From positions 1 to 64,000 of the forward strand of contig CAYWVF010000014.1 of NCBI GenBank assembly GCA_964461815.1: a DNA stretch of 64,000 nucleotides, given 5' to 3'. Positions within the stretch are counted from its first letter, which is position 1; the number at the start of each line of letters is the position of its first letter. Under the pieces are notes generated by a model. The model was given only the letters and a program-made list of their open reading frames with translations, had not been told where the DNA came from and ran no database searches. The stretch comes from JAAZBA01 sp964461815. GTDB lineage: Bacteria; Bacillota; Clostridia; Oscillospirales; QAMX01. Both the position numbers and the translations under genes were made by a program. Below, piece after piece: positions 9,071 to 19,141 of this stretch.

Positions 9071-10255
9071 TTATTGCCATGTAAGCTCGATCACGATAGG
9101 CTCTGTGGGATAATCGTCAATGGGAATGTTATAAATATGATGTGCAAAAGAGCAGTCGGGATCATTCCAAAGCTCCGGCATTTTTTCATATTTAATATTG
9201 AGCAGCTTGCCGCTGTTTAGAAGAACAGCCTTTGAGAGCGTTCCGGGTAAAGCGGCAAAGCTTATTCCTGTAGAGCTGAGCCCATTGTAGAAATGCAGAT
9301 ATGTCTTGCCATTCTTTTTCAGAGCAATGAATTTATCATCACTGTATAGCTTGTACTCGAATGTATCGGGTACAGTATTTTCAAGTGCTCCGTCGAGCTT
9401 TGTATACCATTCGCCGATGCGCTTAATGATTTTACAAGCTTCAGAGGATATCTCACCGTTTGCCATCGGTCCTACGTTTAACAGATAGCTGCCACCCATA
9501 GCCATGATCTTGTCTATCGATGACATGAGCATACGTTCGGAGTAATAATCCTCATTTGCTCTGTAGCCCCAGCTCTGCATTCCAACGGATTGACATGCCT
9601 CTGTCATATGTACAAACCGTGTTCCGTCGGGAACGGTGCGCTCCGGAGTAGAAAAATCACCTTCGTCATAGCCTCTGTCATTGATAAGTATGCCCGGCTG
9701 AAGATGGCGCACGAGCTCATTTATGCTCCTGTCCTCAAATTTTGGCGGTATATCCCAGAAGAAGGTATATATTTCTCCATAGTTAGTAAGCAGCTCTGTT
9801 ATTTGTGCTTTTACGAAGCTGATGTACTTTGCACGATCCGATGTTTCAGGCTCGGATCTCCATTGATGCGATGATAATGGGTTGTATGCATTTGGATGAT
9901 GCCAGTCGGGATTTGAATAGTAGATAGACAACAGCATACCATGCTTTTTGCATGCGTCTGATAGCATTTTAAGGACATCCTTGCCGTAAGGAGTATTCAT
10001 TATATTGTAAGAAGTGTATTTTGTATCCCACATACAGAAGCCGTCATGATGCTTTGCTGTAAAGCATATATATTTCATTCCGGCATTTTTTGCAAGCAGC
10101 ACCCACTTTTCGGGATCATATTCTGTAGGATTGAATTTCAGTGCAGCTTGTTCGTATTCTTCTTTTGGCAGATCCCAGCGTGCAAGAACCTGTTCATGAA
10201 TTTCTAACAGAGAATAAATACCCCAGTGGATAAACATCCCGAACTTATTTGACAT
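9071..10255 (-). CDS. Alpha-L-fucosidase, GH29
   Basis: A 394-residue GH29 enzyme that removes alpha-linked L-fucose from glycans. The TIM barrel begins at once (FGMFIHWGIYS), followed by AKHHDGFCMWD (67-77), which binds fucose, and the nucleophile Asp in FFWDIPP (D168). A beta-sandwich tail follows. There is no signal peptide, so it should act inside the cell. A strong AGGAGG stands just after the recG stop codon, 14 nt away, so it may be the last gene of the ddl-recG transcript although its function is unrelated. It ends at a strong bidirectional terminator. Confidence 0.92.
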   Translation of the reverse strand: MSNKFGMFIHWGIYSLLEIHEQVLARWDLPKEEYEQAALKFNPTEYDPEKWVLLAKNAGMKYICFTAKHHDGFCMWDTKYTSYNIMNTPYGKDVLKMLSDACKKHGMLLSIYYSNPDWHHPNAYNPLSSHQWRSEPETSDRAKYISFVKAQITELLTNYGEIYTFFWDIPPKFEDRSINELVRHLQPGILINDRGYDEGDFSTPERTVPDGTRFVHMTEACQSVGMQSWGYRANEDYYSERMLMSSIDKIMAMGGSYLLNVGPMANGEISSEACKIIKRIGEWYTKLDGALENTVPDTFEYKLYSDDKFIALKKNGKTYLHFYNGLSSTGISFAALPGTLSKAVLLNSGKLLNIKYEKMPELWNDPDCSFAHHIYNIPIDDYPTEPIVIELTWQ

Positions 10256-10269
10256 AAATGACCTCCTAC

Positions 10270-12318
10270 TTATGAAAATATTTCACCCTTCGAGCTGAAT
10301 AGCTTGTCTATTGCGTTTTTCAGAGCCGTGTGCTCCGGAAGCTCAAGCTTCGGATCTCTTTCGAGTATACGCTTTGCTTCGACGGATGCGATCGACATGA
10401 TCTCTATGTCACTTCCAAGCTGACCTATCCTCATAGTGGAAAGTCCGGATTGACGTTCGCCGAGCAGGTCGCCGGGGCCACGGAGCGCAAGATCAGCCTC
10501 CGCTATTTTAAAGCCGTCGTTAGTGGAGCACATTGCCTCAAGTCTGGCACGTGTATCACCTGCATCCGACCCGGAGAACAGCACACAGTAGGATTTGTGT
10601 ACTCCTCGTCCGACACGACCTCTGAACTGGTGGAGCTGTGAAAGACCGAAGCGTTCACAGTTTTCAATTACAATGATCGCAGCATTCGGAACGTTTACAC
10701 CTACCTCTATCACCGTTGTGGACACGAGCAGAGTGATCTCTCCTGCTGCGAAGCGACGCATTATCTCATCCTTTTGCTCGGACTTCATTCGACCGTGAAC
10801 AAATTCGACGGTAAAATCGGGGAATATCTCATTCTTGAGCTTTGAAGCATATGCTTCTACGGATTTGCGGTTGTCACTGCCGTCATCGTCCAAGCTGATA
10901 ACGGGACATACAACATATCCCTGTCTGCCTCGCAGGAAAAGCTTACGCATGAAGCCGTATACAGCGTCACGCTTTTCTTCACTGACAGCACGAGTATCTA
11001 CAGCCTGACGTCCAGGCGGAAGCTCGTCGAGTATACTCAGGTCGAGATCTCCGTACATCATCAGAGCGAGAGTCCTCGGAATGGGAGTTGCACTCATTAC
11101 TAGAACATGTACATTATTGCCCTTGGCAGCAAGCGCACTGCGTTGACGCACTCCGAATCGATGCTGCTCATCTGTGATAACGAGTGCGAGAGATGAAAAT
11201 TCCACGTCCTTTGAAAATGCCGAATGAGTTGCAATTAGAAAGTCGACCGCACCCTGTGCTACGGCAAAAAGCACCTCGTTTTTTTCACGTGTACTCATTC
11301 CTCCGGTCAGGAGTGCAGTGCGTATACCGAGTGAGGAAAACATAGGATCTAGATCGTTGTAATGCTGAGAGGCGAGTATTTCGGTAGGTGCCATAAGCAC
11401 AGCCTGATATCCTCCCGATACGGCAATGTATGCTGCGGCTGCCGCTACTGCGGTTTTTCCCGAGCCAACATCACCTTGAATAAGTCTTCTCATTGGAGGC
11501 TTAGATACCGCTGTCATATCGGCGTAGATCTCACCGATGCATCGTATTTGAGCGGATGTCAGCTTGAACGGAAGAGAATTCGAGAATCGATCGAGGTCGC
11601 ATTTCGGAAGTGAGAACGGGCGGTCGCTTTCTCGACATACACGAAGTGCGGACATACCGAGCGACATTACAAGAAACTCTTCGAATACAAGCCTTCGATG
11701 CGCTATTTTAAGTGATTCAAAGGAGGTTGGATGGTGAATGTTGGAATAGGCAAAATCTATGTGTGCAAGCTCCAGCCGTTCACGCATTTCACGGGGAAGT
11801 ATGTCCTCGAATTTGCAAAGCTTCAATGCATTGTCAACAGCCGAGGCTATCATACGATTTGACAGACCTTCAGTAAGTCGATATACAGGTATAATGCTTC
11901 CGGATGTACGGCTGTTGTCGGCAGGCTCAAAGGAAGGATTTATCATCTCTGTCCGTGAGCTTTCCTTTTTTACCTTGCCGTAAAAAATATAGCTGCCCTC
12001 CGGTAGCTCAAGATAATTCGCATTAAAAAAGGTGATGTAAAGTATGCCTGTATCATCATATGCGGTCGCTCGCATGAGAAGCTTACCGGAGCGTACACGC
12101 TGCTTGAACGGAGGCTTTAATATGTCCGCACGAACACATGCTGTAACGCCATCGGTGAGCTCTTTTATTTTCAGGAATACAGTGCGATCTTCATAATTGC
12201 GAGGAAAGAAATTGACAAGATCGTACAAATCAGATATGCCAAGCTTTGCAAAAAGCTTGGCACGTGTACTGCCTATGCCCGGCAGAGAGGTAATGCTCAT
12301 GTTAAGTTTGCTGTCCAT
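10270..12318 (-). CDS. recG: ATP-dependent DNA helicase RecG
   Basis: About 682 residues, normal for RecG. It rewinds and reverses stalled replication forks and branch-migrates Holliday junctions. Order: N-terminal wedge/OB domain (about 1-230), helicase domain 1 with Walker A GDVGSGKTA and the DEQHRFG box, helicase domain 2 ending in QFRGRVGRG, and the C-terminal TRG-type region. ATG 12318 with AGGAAAAGG 8 nt upstream is preferred over the longer reading from 12351, and it overlaps the upstream polymerase gene by 17 nt, which suggests coupling. Confidence 0.95.
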   Translation of the reverse strand: MDSKLNMSITSLPGIGSTRAKLFAKLGISDLYDLVNFFPRNYEDRTVFLKIKELTDGVTACVRADILKPPFKQRVRSGKLLMRATAYDDTGILYITFFNANYLELPEGSYIFYGKVKKESSRTEMINPSFEPADNSRTSGSIIPVYRLTEGLSNRMIASAVDNALKLCKFEDILPREMRERLELAHIDFAYSNIHHPTSFESLKIAHRRLVFEEFLVMSLGMSALRVCRESDRPFSLPKCDLDRFSNSLPFKLTSAQIRCIGEIYADMTAVSKPPMRRLIQGDVGSGKTAVAAAAAYIAVSGGYQAVLMAPTEILASQHYNDLDPMFSSLGIRTALLTGGMSTREKNEVLFAVAQGAVDFLIATHSAFSKDVEFSSLALVITDEQHRFGVRQRSALAAKGNNVHVLVMSATPIPRTLALMMYGDLDLSILDELPPGRQAVDTRAVSEEKRDAVYGFMRKLFLRGRQGYVVCPVISLDDDGSDNRKSVEAYASKLKNEIFPDFTVEFVHGRMKSEQKDEIMRRFAAGEITLLVSTTVIEVGVNVPNAAIIVIENCERFGLSQLHQFRGRVGRGVHKSYCVLFSGSDAGDTRARLEAMCSTNDGFKIAEADLALRGPGDLLGERQSGLSTMRIGQLGSDIEIMSIASVEAKRILERDPKLELPEHTALKNAIDKLFSSKGEIFS

Positions 12319-13939
12319 TTTTATTACCTTTTCCTGTGCCGTTGAACACAAAGAGTGCAGCGGCGAGTGACCAGAACAGTCCCATCATGTAAGGTACCTC
12401 GAAGATATTTTCAAAGTAGCAGTGGACAAGTACGCCGCAAAGACCGGAGTATATGCCGACCGCTACGGGAAAGTATGAGGAACGCTCATGCTTTATACGC
12501 ATAAGAGCTCGGAAGCCCAGAATAACAAGTGCGACCACAAGAATCAAAAAAGCTATGAGTCCTGTATAGCCCATTTCTGTACCTATTTTAAGATAGTAAT
12601 TGTCCATGTAAAAATATGAAAAAGCGTCTGTTTCTTCAAGTATCTGATTCTGCATGGCTACAGCTCCGCCGAAACGACCAAGACCGAATCCGAGTATCGG
12701 ATTTGCACGCATGGTGGAATATCCGAAGCTCCAGCGAAGTGAACGTCCGCCCACTGCGCTTGCCTGTGCGAAGTCATCCGTAAAGAGATAGAGTATTCTG
12801 CTTGATACCTGCGGTACCATCAGTGCAGCAGTTGCGGCAAATACCAAGAGTCCAAGCAAACGCTTGTCCAGTATAAGTGCGAATACAACTACAGCGACTA
12901 CCATTCCTACCCATGCTCCACGTGAAAACGTTACGAGCAGACATACGCATTCAAGCATGACCGCAGACCACATGAGAAGCTTTGCTTTCATCGAACGGAA
13001 ACGATATGCAAGTCCTGCAAATATAGGAGCGGTCATGACCATATATGAGCCTAAGATATTGGGGCTTCCCGTGATCGAATACGCTCTTGTACGAACTCCC
13101 TGCTCCGTCTGAGAGACCCAGCCTGCCGGAATAGGTGCTGCAATGATGTACTGATATATACCGTGGAGCGCCATGGCAAGACCTACAAGCGCTACGGTGA
13201 GCTCGAGTATCACGGCATCCTGCTCACTGTCAAGGAGACGCAGCATCACAAAGAACCACAGCATATACTGGATCGTAGCACGATAACCGTCTATGGCAAT
13301 GGACATATCGGGACTGTTAAAGCACATAAGTGCAAAGCCGACAGCGCAGAAGAAAAGTATCGGGATATCCAAAGCAGAGGCACGGCTGCACTCACCGTTA
13401 GGCGATTGAGGCTGCCTACCCGATATTTTACGGCAGATAATATATGCCACTGCTGCAAAAAACAGCAGCTCATCCCATAGTGAAGAAAGTATGGAGATGG
13501 AGATGTAATTTCTGATAATGTAGTCAAGAGGCAGATATAATGCAGCAAGGATAATTATAAACTGCTTGAAATGTATGTTAAGCCGTGAGAAAATACGACC
13601 TAAAATACTGCCGTTCCATATTTTTATCAGAAAATGACCTAAAGAACACAGAAACCGATAGATCAGGCTGTTTCTGAATAAAGGCATGAAGAAATCACCG
13701 AATTTAGCTGCAAGTGTCGAAAACCATACGAGAATTGCTGCATAAAACGAGGTGTAGACGCTGCTGTTCCTGTTTACGAAACGGTCAAACAGCTTTTTCG
13801 TGTTGCTTGATGCATAATGTGATGATAGAAATGCATTGATACGCCCCAAAACAGAGAAGGTATACCATGAATGAGCGTTTTCTGCAATGTGATCGTATGC
13901 ACGCACGATAAAACAGTTTTTCAAGATATTCATAAGCAT
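12302..13939 (-). CDS. O-antigen ligase-like (Wzy_C) membrane protein
   Basis: A 545-residue polytopic membrane protein with about twelve hydrophobic segments after a cytoplasmic N-terminal region of about 90 residues. The central stretch (GSPNILGSYMVMTAP, then LVTFSRGAWVGM and later GFGLGRFGG) matches the Wzy_C/O-antigen ligase family. A Gram-positive bacterium has no lipopolysaccharide, so a role in polymerising or attaching a surface polysaccharide or teichuronic-type polymer is more likely; that is inference. It starts 3 nt after the DUF4330 gene and overlaps recG. The neighbours ddl and murI support a cell-envelope role. Confidence 0.85.
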   Translation of the reverse strand: MLMNILKNCFIVRAYDHIAENAHSWYTFSVLGRINAFLSSHYASSNTKKLFDRFVNRNSSVYTSFYAAILVWFSTLAAKFGDFFMPLFRNSLIYRFLCSLGHFLIKIWNGSILGRIFSRLNIHFKQFIIILAALYLPLDYIIRNYISISILSSLWDELLFFAAVAYIICRKISGRQPQSPNGECSRASALDIPILFFCAVGFALMCFNSPDMSIAIDGYRATIQYMLWFFVMLRLLDSEQDAVILELTVALVGLAMALHGIYQYIIAAPIPAGWVSQTEQGVRTRAYSITGSPNILGSYMVMTAPIFAGLAYRFRSMKAKLLMWSAVMLECVCLLVTFSRGAWVGMVVAVVVFALILDKRLLGLLVFAATAALMVPQVSSRILYLFTDDFAQASAVGGRSLRWSFGYSTMRANPILGFGLGRFGGAVAMQNQILEETDAFSYFYMDNYYLKIGTEMGYTGLIAFLILVVALVILGFRALMRIKHERSSYFPVAVGIYSGLCGVLVHCYFENIFEVPYMMGLFWSLAAALFVFNGTGKGNKNGQQT

Positions 13940-13942
13940 CGT

Positions 13943-14452
13943 TTATTCTTCCGATTCGAGTACTACGGAATCAATTATAGCATTTGTTTCGAAGAAGCGT
14001 GTTTTAAGTGTAAATGTACGTCCTGCACGTACCTCCTGATTGCCGATCTTAAGGATAGGAGTCGTAGAGGAAACTGTGCTCTCAACTGTCACGATGACAT
14101 CACGCTTTGTCGGATCCTCTGCATCGACGATAGTACCGTCATCTCTTACCGACTGGATTATATAAGGCGTGATTTCAACGTCTGTAATATATGCATCGAT
14201 ATAGTCATTACCTGCAATGAGCTGATAGCCTGTAAGATCACGACGCTCGAGCTCTGCGAGAGTGTAGGAATATGTTCCTCTGATCCTCAGGGTAGTCGTC
14301 ATTTTTGTAGTGGGTGAAACTGTTTCCTGAACCTTATCTCCGAGCAGCTTCCAGCCTACACCGCCTACGAGAAGCAGAGCGATCAATATGCAGATCAGGT
14401 CTACTACATTTATTATACCGAACAGCTTACCCTTTTCGTTAATTACTTTCAT
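13943..14452 (-). CDS. DUF4330 domain-containing membrane-anchored protein
   Basis: A 169-residue protein with one N-terminal membrane helix (about 14-35, NVVDLICILIALLLVGGVGW) and a beta-rich extracytoplasmic domain, the layout of DUF4330. The function of the family is unknown. It lies directly ahead of the O-antigen-ligase-like gene with a 3-nt gap, an arrangement that suggests the two proteins work together in surface polysaccharide assembly. AAAGGAG stands 5 nt before the ATG. Confidence 0.88.
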   Translation of the reverse strand: MKVINEKGKLFGIINVVDLICILIALLLVGGVGWKLLGDKVQETVSPTTKMTTTLRIRGTYSYTLAELERRDLTGYQLIAGNDYIDAYITDVEITPYIIQSVRDDGTIVDAEDPTKRDVIVTVESTVSSTTPILKIGNQEVRAGRTFTLKTRFFETNAIIDSVVLESEE

Positions 14453-14472
14453 AAGAACTCCTTTGTAAATGT

Positions 14473-15480
14473 TTAAGTATGCATGACAAATGATGCTTGT
14501 CTGAGATGTATTTTCGTTACTGTCTTAGTGGGGATGCCATCCTCCGAAACGGGGATGATATTGAGCGTATCTGAACGCTGATTTGCAACAAATACAAACC
14601 TCTCATCCTCGGACAGCTCTATATGGCGAGGCCATATACCGCCGCAATCGACCTCGGTGATATACTTTATCATACCGCCCTGAGATACCTCGAATACAAC
14701 TATCGTATTTGCACCTCTGTTCGTACCGTAGAGAAGGGAGTGCGTCCCGGAATAGCATAGGCTCGCACCGTAGCTTATATCGGTAAAGTCACCCTTCAGT
14801 GTACTGAGCCGCTGTATCACCTTTAATTCACCTGTACGCTCATCTGAGGAGATAACGTACATTATATTCGAGTATTCGGTGATCATGTACATGATCGGAA
14901 GATCGGGATGATGCATGATATGACGTGGACCGTCACCCGGCTGGAGCTTAAGAAAAGCACACTCACGCACCTCACCGCCGGATACATCATACGTTACGAC
15001 TCTGTCACGTCCGAGATCGACAGCATACATGTATTTCTCATTCTTTGATGATATGATACAGTGCGGATGACTTACGATGTTGCTTTCGCTGTAGCAGAAA
15101 TGTGATACAAGCTTGCTTGGAACACGGTTTTCATCGAGAGAAAAGAAGTAGACGTCACCGCTGCCGTAGCAGGTACATGCGATAAGACCTTCGGATTCAT
15201 TGAGACTGAGATGACATATGCTGTCACCCGGGAATGATATGCTGCCTATCAGCCTGTAGCCGTCGGGATCATGTGAGAATGCTGCAAGTCCCATGGTGTT
15301 TTTTGTCATGACGACCGAATACAGCCTTTGACCGTCCTTTGACATACAGAGAAAGTTTGGATTCTCAACTCCGTTTATAGTCTCAAGGCTGATGAGCTTA
15401 CCGTCCTCCGACAGCTCACATTCATAAATAGAGTCAAACAGTGAATTGTTATAGCCTGATGCGAGTATCTTCATATGCAT
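14473..15480 (-). CDS. Lactonase family (7-bladed beta-propeller) protein
   Basis: About 335 residues of repeated beta-propeller blades with FVANQRSDTLNIIPV near the end and GPRHIMHHPDLP in the middle, the signature of the Pgl-type 6-phosphogluconolactonase/lactonase family. Family members hydrolyse 6-phosphogluconolactone in the pentose phosphate pathway, but many paralogues have other or unknown substrates. No signal peptide. Three in-frame ATGs occur (15483, 15480, 15474); the second has the best spacing to AGAAGGG. It sits between murI and the DUF4330 gene in the envelope operon with no clear functional link. Confidence 0.83.
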   Translation of the reverse strand: MHMKILASGYNNSLFDSIYECELSEDGKLISLETINGVENPNFLCMSKDGQRLYSVVMTKNTMGLAAFSHDPDGYRLIGSISFPGDSICHLSLNESEGLIACTCYGSGDVYFFSLDENRVPSKLVSHFCYSESNIVSHPHCIISSKNEKYMYAVDLGRDRVVTYDVSGGEVRECAFLKLQPGDGPRHIMHHPDLPIMYMITEYSNIMYVISSDERTGELKVIQRLSTLKGDFTDISYGASLCYSGTHSLLYGTNRGANTIVVFEVSQGGMIKYITEVDCGGIWPRHIELSEDERFVFVANQRSDTLNIIPVSEDGIPTKTVTKIHLRQASFVMHT

Positions 15481-15507
15481 CATAACCCTTCTGTATATAT
15501 TTTTACC

Positions 15508-16323
15508 TTAATATTTTTCAATTTCTACTCGTGAAACCTTTCCGCAGATATCTCTGCCGAGGAACATGGATGCGTATTTTTCAAAGCTCTCCACACTGTC
15601 GCTTACGTAGAAGCTGTAGCTTCCACCCTCGGTACGACCTGAGCGCTTTTCGGTAACATTTAGAAGCTCGTCAAGCTGAGATACAGCCGCTGCACCTGAA
15701 TTGATGAGCGTTACGCTGTCTCCCATATATTCGCCTATAGCGTCGGCAAGAAGCGGGTAGTGTGTGCAGCCGAGTACGAGCGTGTCAATATCAAAGCTCT
15801 TGAGCTCTTCGAGATATTCACGAACCATTATCCTGACTACCTCATCATCTGCACGATATCTTCCGTTTTCCACAAGCGGCACGAACAGCGGACATGCTCT
15901 TTCGAATACCTCCGCATCTGAGCGCAGCTCACGTATCATCGTGCCGAAAGCACCTGAGCTTATAGTACCCTGAGTACCGATCACGCCTATTCTGCCTGTT
16001 TTACTCAGTGACGATGCCATAGCCGCAGAGCTTTTTACCGTGCCTATCATAGGAACATCGAATTTTCCTGCGATAGTATCGTGCGCTACAGAGCTCACTG
16101 TGCCGCATGCGATCACAACTGCCTTTGCATCAAAGCTGTGAATAAAAGCGATGTCCTGCATGGCATATTTGATGATCGTTTCACGGCTTCTTGTTCCATA
16201 GGGAACACGACCGGTGTCACCGAAGTATATAATATCCTCACCCGGCATTGTGCTCATAAGCTCACGTACCGTAGTCAGTCCGCCGAGTCCGGAATCAAAG
16301 ACGCCGATAGGGCGTTTATCCAT
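15508..16323 (-). CDS. murI: Glutamate racemase
   Basis: A 271-residue racemase that makes D-glutamate for peptidoglycan. The two catalytic cysteines are C73 in IACGTVSS and C186 in LGCTHYPLL, and the N-terminal motif is GVFDSGLGG. The first cysteine box reads ACGTVS instead of the common ACNTAS, a variant I regard as usual in Clostridia. It starts 8 nt after ddl with AGGTGA upstream, so the two cell-wall genes are co-transcribed. Confidence 0.95.
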   Translation of the reverse strand: MDKRPIGVFDSGLGGLTTVRELMSTMPGEDIIYFGDTGRVPYGTRSRETIIKYAMQDIAFIHSFDAKAVVIACGTVSSVAHDTIAGKFDVPMIGTVKSSAAMASSLSKTGRIGVIGTQGTISSGAFGTMIRELRSDAEVFERACPLFVPLVENGRYRADDEVVRIMVREYLEELKSFDIDTLVLGCTHYPLLADAIGEYMGDSVTLINSGAAAVSQLDELLNVTEKRSGRTEGGSYSFYVSDSVESFEKYASMFLGRDICGKVSRVEIEKY

Positions 16324-16330
16324 TTAATAC

Positions 16331-17395
16331 TCACCTGACCTTTTCCAGTGCCAATGTTACAAGCCTATCAATAAGCTCGGAATAGGAGATACCGTCATAG
16401 CCGAAAAGCTTTGAATACATGCTGATATTTGTAAAGCCAGGGAGCGTATTGATCTCATTGAATATGACCTGACCGTTTGTGCGGACAAAGAAGTCAACTC
16501 TTGACAGACCATCACAGCCCAGTGCGTTAAAGACCTTGAGTGCGTTGGCTTTTATCTCATTGGAGGCTTCGTTGCTGATCCTTGCAGGAATGAGAGTTTT
16601 GGAGCTTGCGTCGTTGTACTTAGCATCGTAGGTGTAAAACTCCTGAACGGGAAGTATCTCACCGACCGTAGATGTGATCTGGCTGCGAAGACTGCCGAGA
16701 ACGGCAACCTCTACCTCCTGACCTACTATACCCTCTTCGAATACGACCTGAAGATCATATTTTGACGCTTCCTCGACAGCACTCTTAAGAGCATCGGCAG
16801 TCTTAACCTTTGAGATACCTACGGACGAGCCTGTTCCGGCAGGCTTTACAAAGAGAGGCAGACCGAGAGCGTCAACTATGCGCTTTGTCTCAGCCTCTTC
16901 GTTTGCAAAGTAATCGGATGCAAACATGGAGTACCATTTTGCCTGTGCTACGCCGACCTTGTCGGCAAACATTTTCGTATAGATCTTATTCATGCAGTTT
17001 GCACTTGCCGCAACTCCGCAGCCTACGTAGGGAATGCCGGAAAGCTCGAAAAGACCCTGGATAACTCCGTCCTCACAATATTGACCGTGCATTACAGGGA
17101 ATATGACGTCGATATGTATGCGCTCGCCGTTGCTTGTGAAAAGACCGTGTACGGAACGGTCGGGAGAGATAGTCGCTTCGATATTGCTTTCACAGCTAAG
17201 CCATTCTCCGTTTGCGACCTGCGACCAGTCGTTACCGCCGTAGAGATACCAGCGTCCGTCCTTTGTTATTCCTATCGGATAAATATTGTATTTTTCTTTA
17301 TCAACATTTTGTAAAACTCCGGCAGCGGAATTTTGTGATACCTCATATTCGCTTGACATACCGCCGAAAATTATTGCAAGATTTTTCTTTTCCAT
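16331..17395 (-). CDS. ddl: D-alanine--D-alanine ligase
   Basis: A 354-residue ATP-grasp enzyme that joins two D-alanines for the peptidoglycan stem peptide. Visible motifs are IIFGGMSSEYEVS near the N-terminus, PVMHGQYCEDG, the ATP-binding stretch FVKPAGTGSSVGISK, and EINTLPGFTNISMYSKL. The last of these shows the Ddl omega-loop region. GGAGGG lies 5 nt before ATG 17395. First gene of the ddl-murI-lactonase-DUF4330-polymerase-recG run. Confidence 0.95.
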   Translation of the reverse strand: MEKKNLAIIFGGMSSEYEVSQNSAAGVLQNVDKEKYNIYPIGITKDGRWYLYGGNDWSQVANGEWLSCESNIEATISPDRSVHGLFTSNGERIHIDVIFPVMHGQYCEDGVIQGLFELSGIPYVGCGVAASANCMNKIYTKMFADKVGVAQAKWYSMFASDYFANEEAETKRIVDALGLPLFVKPAGTGSSVGISKVKTADALKSAVEEASKYDLQVVFEEGIVGQEVEVAVLGSLRSQITSTVGEILPVQEFYTYDAKYNDASSKTLIPARISNEASNEIKANALKVFNALGCDGLSRVDFFVRTNGQVIFNEINTLPGFTNISMYSKLFGYDGISYSELIDRLVTLALEKVR

Positions 17396-17471
17396 GTGAT
17401 CCCTCCGATATAAAATTATATACTATAATGACCTGCAAATCAATTGAATAAAGTAAACAAGATGAAAATTT

Positions 17472-18905
17472 TTACCAAATTGCATATGCGGAACGAAGTC
17501 TGGGATACATATCTCTATATATGTCAAAGCGGCGCAGAATATTACCGCTGAGCTCGTGCGGCTCGACGTATGACTCTATCGCAACATTTGCATCGGCAGC
17601 CTCTGTGATATCATTATACCATTTTGCACCGACTGCTGCAATGAGTGCCGCACCGAGAGCACCTGACTGCTTTTCACATGGACGCTCCAATGTGCAGCCG
17701 AATATGTCTGATTTCATGCGATTGAGAAATTCATTCTGAGCAGCACCGCCGCCGATACGCATACGATGCTCGATATTGTCGTCTATGGGAAGTATGCTCC
17801 ACATATGATATGCACTGAATACTACGCCCTCAAGTATGGCATACATCATTTCATCACGTGTTGTGGAATCGGAGAGTCCGAAGAATACACCCTTTGCGGA
17901 GCTGTCCCAAATAGGAGCACGCTCTCCGCAGAGATAGGGCAGGAATATCGGAGGCTTTGACTCGCCCTTGCCTGTCTTATCGTAGAGCGCAAGCATGGAG
18001 CTGTCATTATAGCCAAACATATCAAAGCCCCAGTCGATAGACGGTCCGGCAGATGCATTGACACCAAAGGTCATATGACCGTTGAAAAACGGTATGCATA
18101 TCGTGTTCTCATCGCCGACTATATCTGAGGTGATGGTACCGACATGCTCGGACGTTCCCGTAATGTCAAAGCTTTGACCTGCCTTTGTTACACCCATTCC
18201 GGCAAGAGATGCATGGCTGTCGTTGCAGCCGAGGTACACCGGGATACCTGCCTTCAGTCCGAGCTTTGAAGCAGCCTCAGCCGTAAGACAGCCGGGGGCG
18301 GCAAATGCATCGGTGATCTCCGGCAGCTTATCACGTGACGTGCCGACAAGCTCAAGCGTTTCGTCTGTAACTACGGCTTCGGGAAGCTTTACAAGACCGT
18401 TCCATGTATATATATCGGAATAGATTATACCTGTGAGTACTTTATAAAGATAGTCCTTCGGAGCGAGCAGCTTTTCACATGCGTTCCATTCCTTCGGACG
18501 CTGCTCTTTGAACCATCTGATACGGGGAGCTGGGTATGAAATAAGCTTCGGGTGAGGCATTGCGATATTTTCAATGTAAAATTCACGGCTTCTCTCACTC
18601 AGCAGCTCATCAAGCTGCTTTTCAGCTCCGCCCTCTGCCCATCCGTATACCGGGATGTCATCGCTTCCCTCATTATATAAAAGATAAGTGCCGACCTGTG
18701 TTGTAAGGCCGATACCTTCAACGGAGGATACATCGATATCGTCTATTACGTTGCGTACTGCGTCTGCTATAGCATCGACCCAGGCGGCAGGTGACGTTTT
18801 TTCACCGTCGTGATACATCGTGCGGCAGGTGCGTATAGCTCCGTCACGGCTGAGAAGTGCGGCTTTTACAGATGATGTTCCTACGTCAAGTCCTATTGTG
18901 TACAT
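17472..18905 (-). CDS. FGGY-family carbohydrate kinase, xylulokinase-like
   Basis: A 477-residue sugar kinase with the two actin-like ATPase lobes of the FGGY family: N-terminal GLDVGTSSVKAALL (phosphate 1) and C-terminal RIGGGAAQNEFLNRM with SGALGAALIAA (adenosine site). Closest to xylulokinase-type kinases, which phosphorylate ketopentoses before the pentose phosphate pathway. The exact sugar (xylulose, fuculose or another) cannot be fixed, as no isomerase or transporter lies nearby. AAAGGA precedes ATG 18905 by 10 nt. It is separated from ddl by 76 nt and probably has its own promoter. Confidence 0.88.
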   Translation of the reverse strand: MYTIGLDVGTSSVKAALLSRDGAIRTCRTMYHDGEKTSPAAWVDAIADAVRNVIDDIDVSSVEGIGLTTQVGTYLLYNEGSDDIPVYGWAEGGAEKQLDELLSERSREFYIENIAMPHPKLISYPAPRIRWFKEQRPKEWNACEKLLAPKDYLYKVLTGIIYSDIYTWNGLVKLPEAVVTDETLELVGTSRDKLPEITDAFAAPGCLTAEAASKLGLKAGIPVYLGCNDSHASLAGMGVTKAGQSFDITGTSEHVGTITSDIVGDENTICIPFFNGHMTFGVNASAGPSIDWGFDMFGYNDSSMLALYDKTGKGESKPPIFLPYLCGERAPIWDSSAKGVFFGLSDSTTRDEMMYAILEGVVFSAYHMWSILPIDDNIEHRMRIGGGAAQNEFLNRMKSDIFGCTLERPCEKQSGALGAALIAAVGAKWYNDITEAADANVAIESYVEPHELSGNILRRFDIYRDMYPRLRSAYAIW

Positions 18906-19074
18906 TGAGAACGATTCCTTTCATGATAAAGATAGATAAAAATATTACTATATAATTGTAAGCTTTTTACGCCGAATTGTAAAGAAGAAAATTTGTATTT
19001 TTAATGTCAAAAGCTGATTTGCGTGACTCGAAGAGAGCAAAAGACGAAAATACCGCATGATCGCATTTTTAGTA

Positions 19075-19103
19075 TTGTAATTTTAACGGTTTTGATGTAA
19101 AAT
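19075..19103 (+). promoter_or_regulatory. Probable sigma-A promoter of tsaC-coaE
   Basis: TTGTAA (19075-19080), 17-nt spacer, TAAAAT (19098-19103). Transcription would begin near 19110, which makes GTG 19142 more credible as the tsaC start than GTG 19112. Confidence 0.55.
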
Positions 19104-19141
19104 ATATATACGTGTATTTATATGTTCGAAAGAGTGAGATA

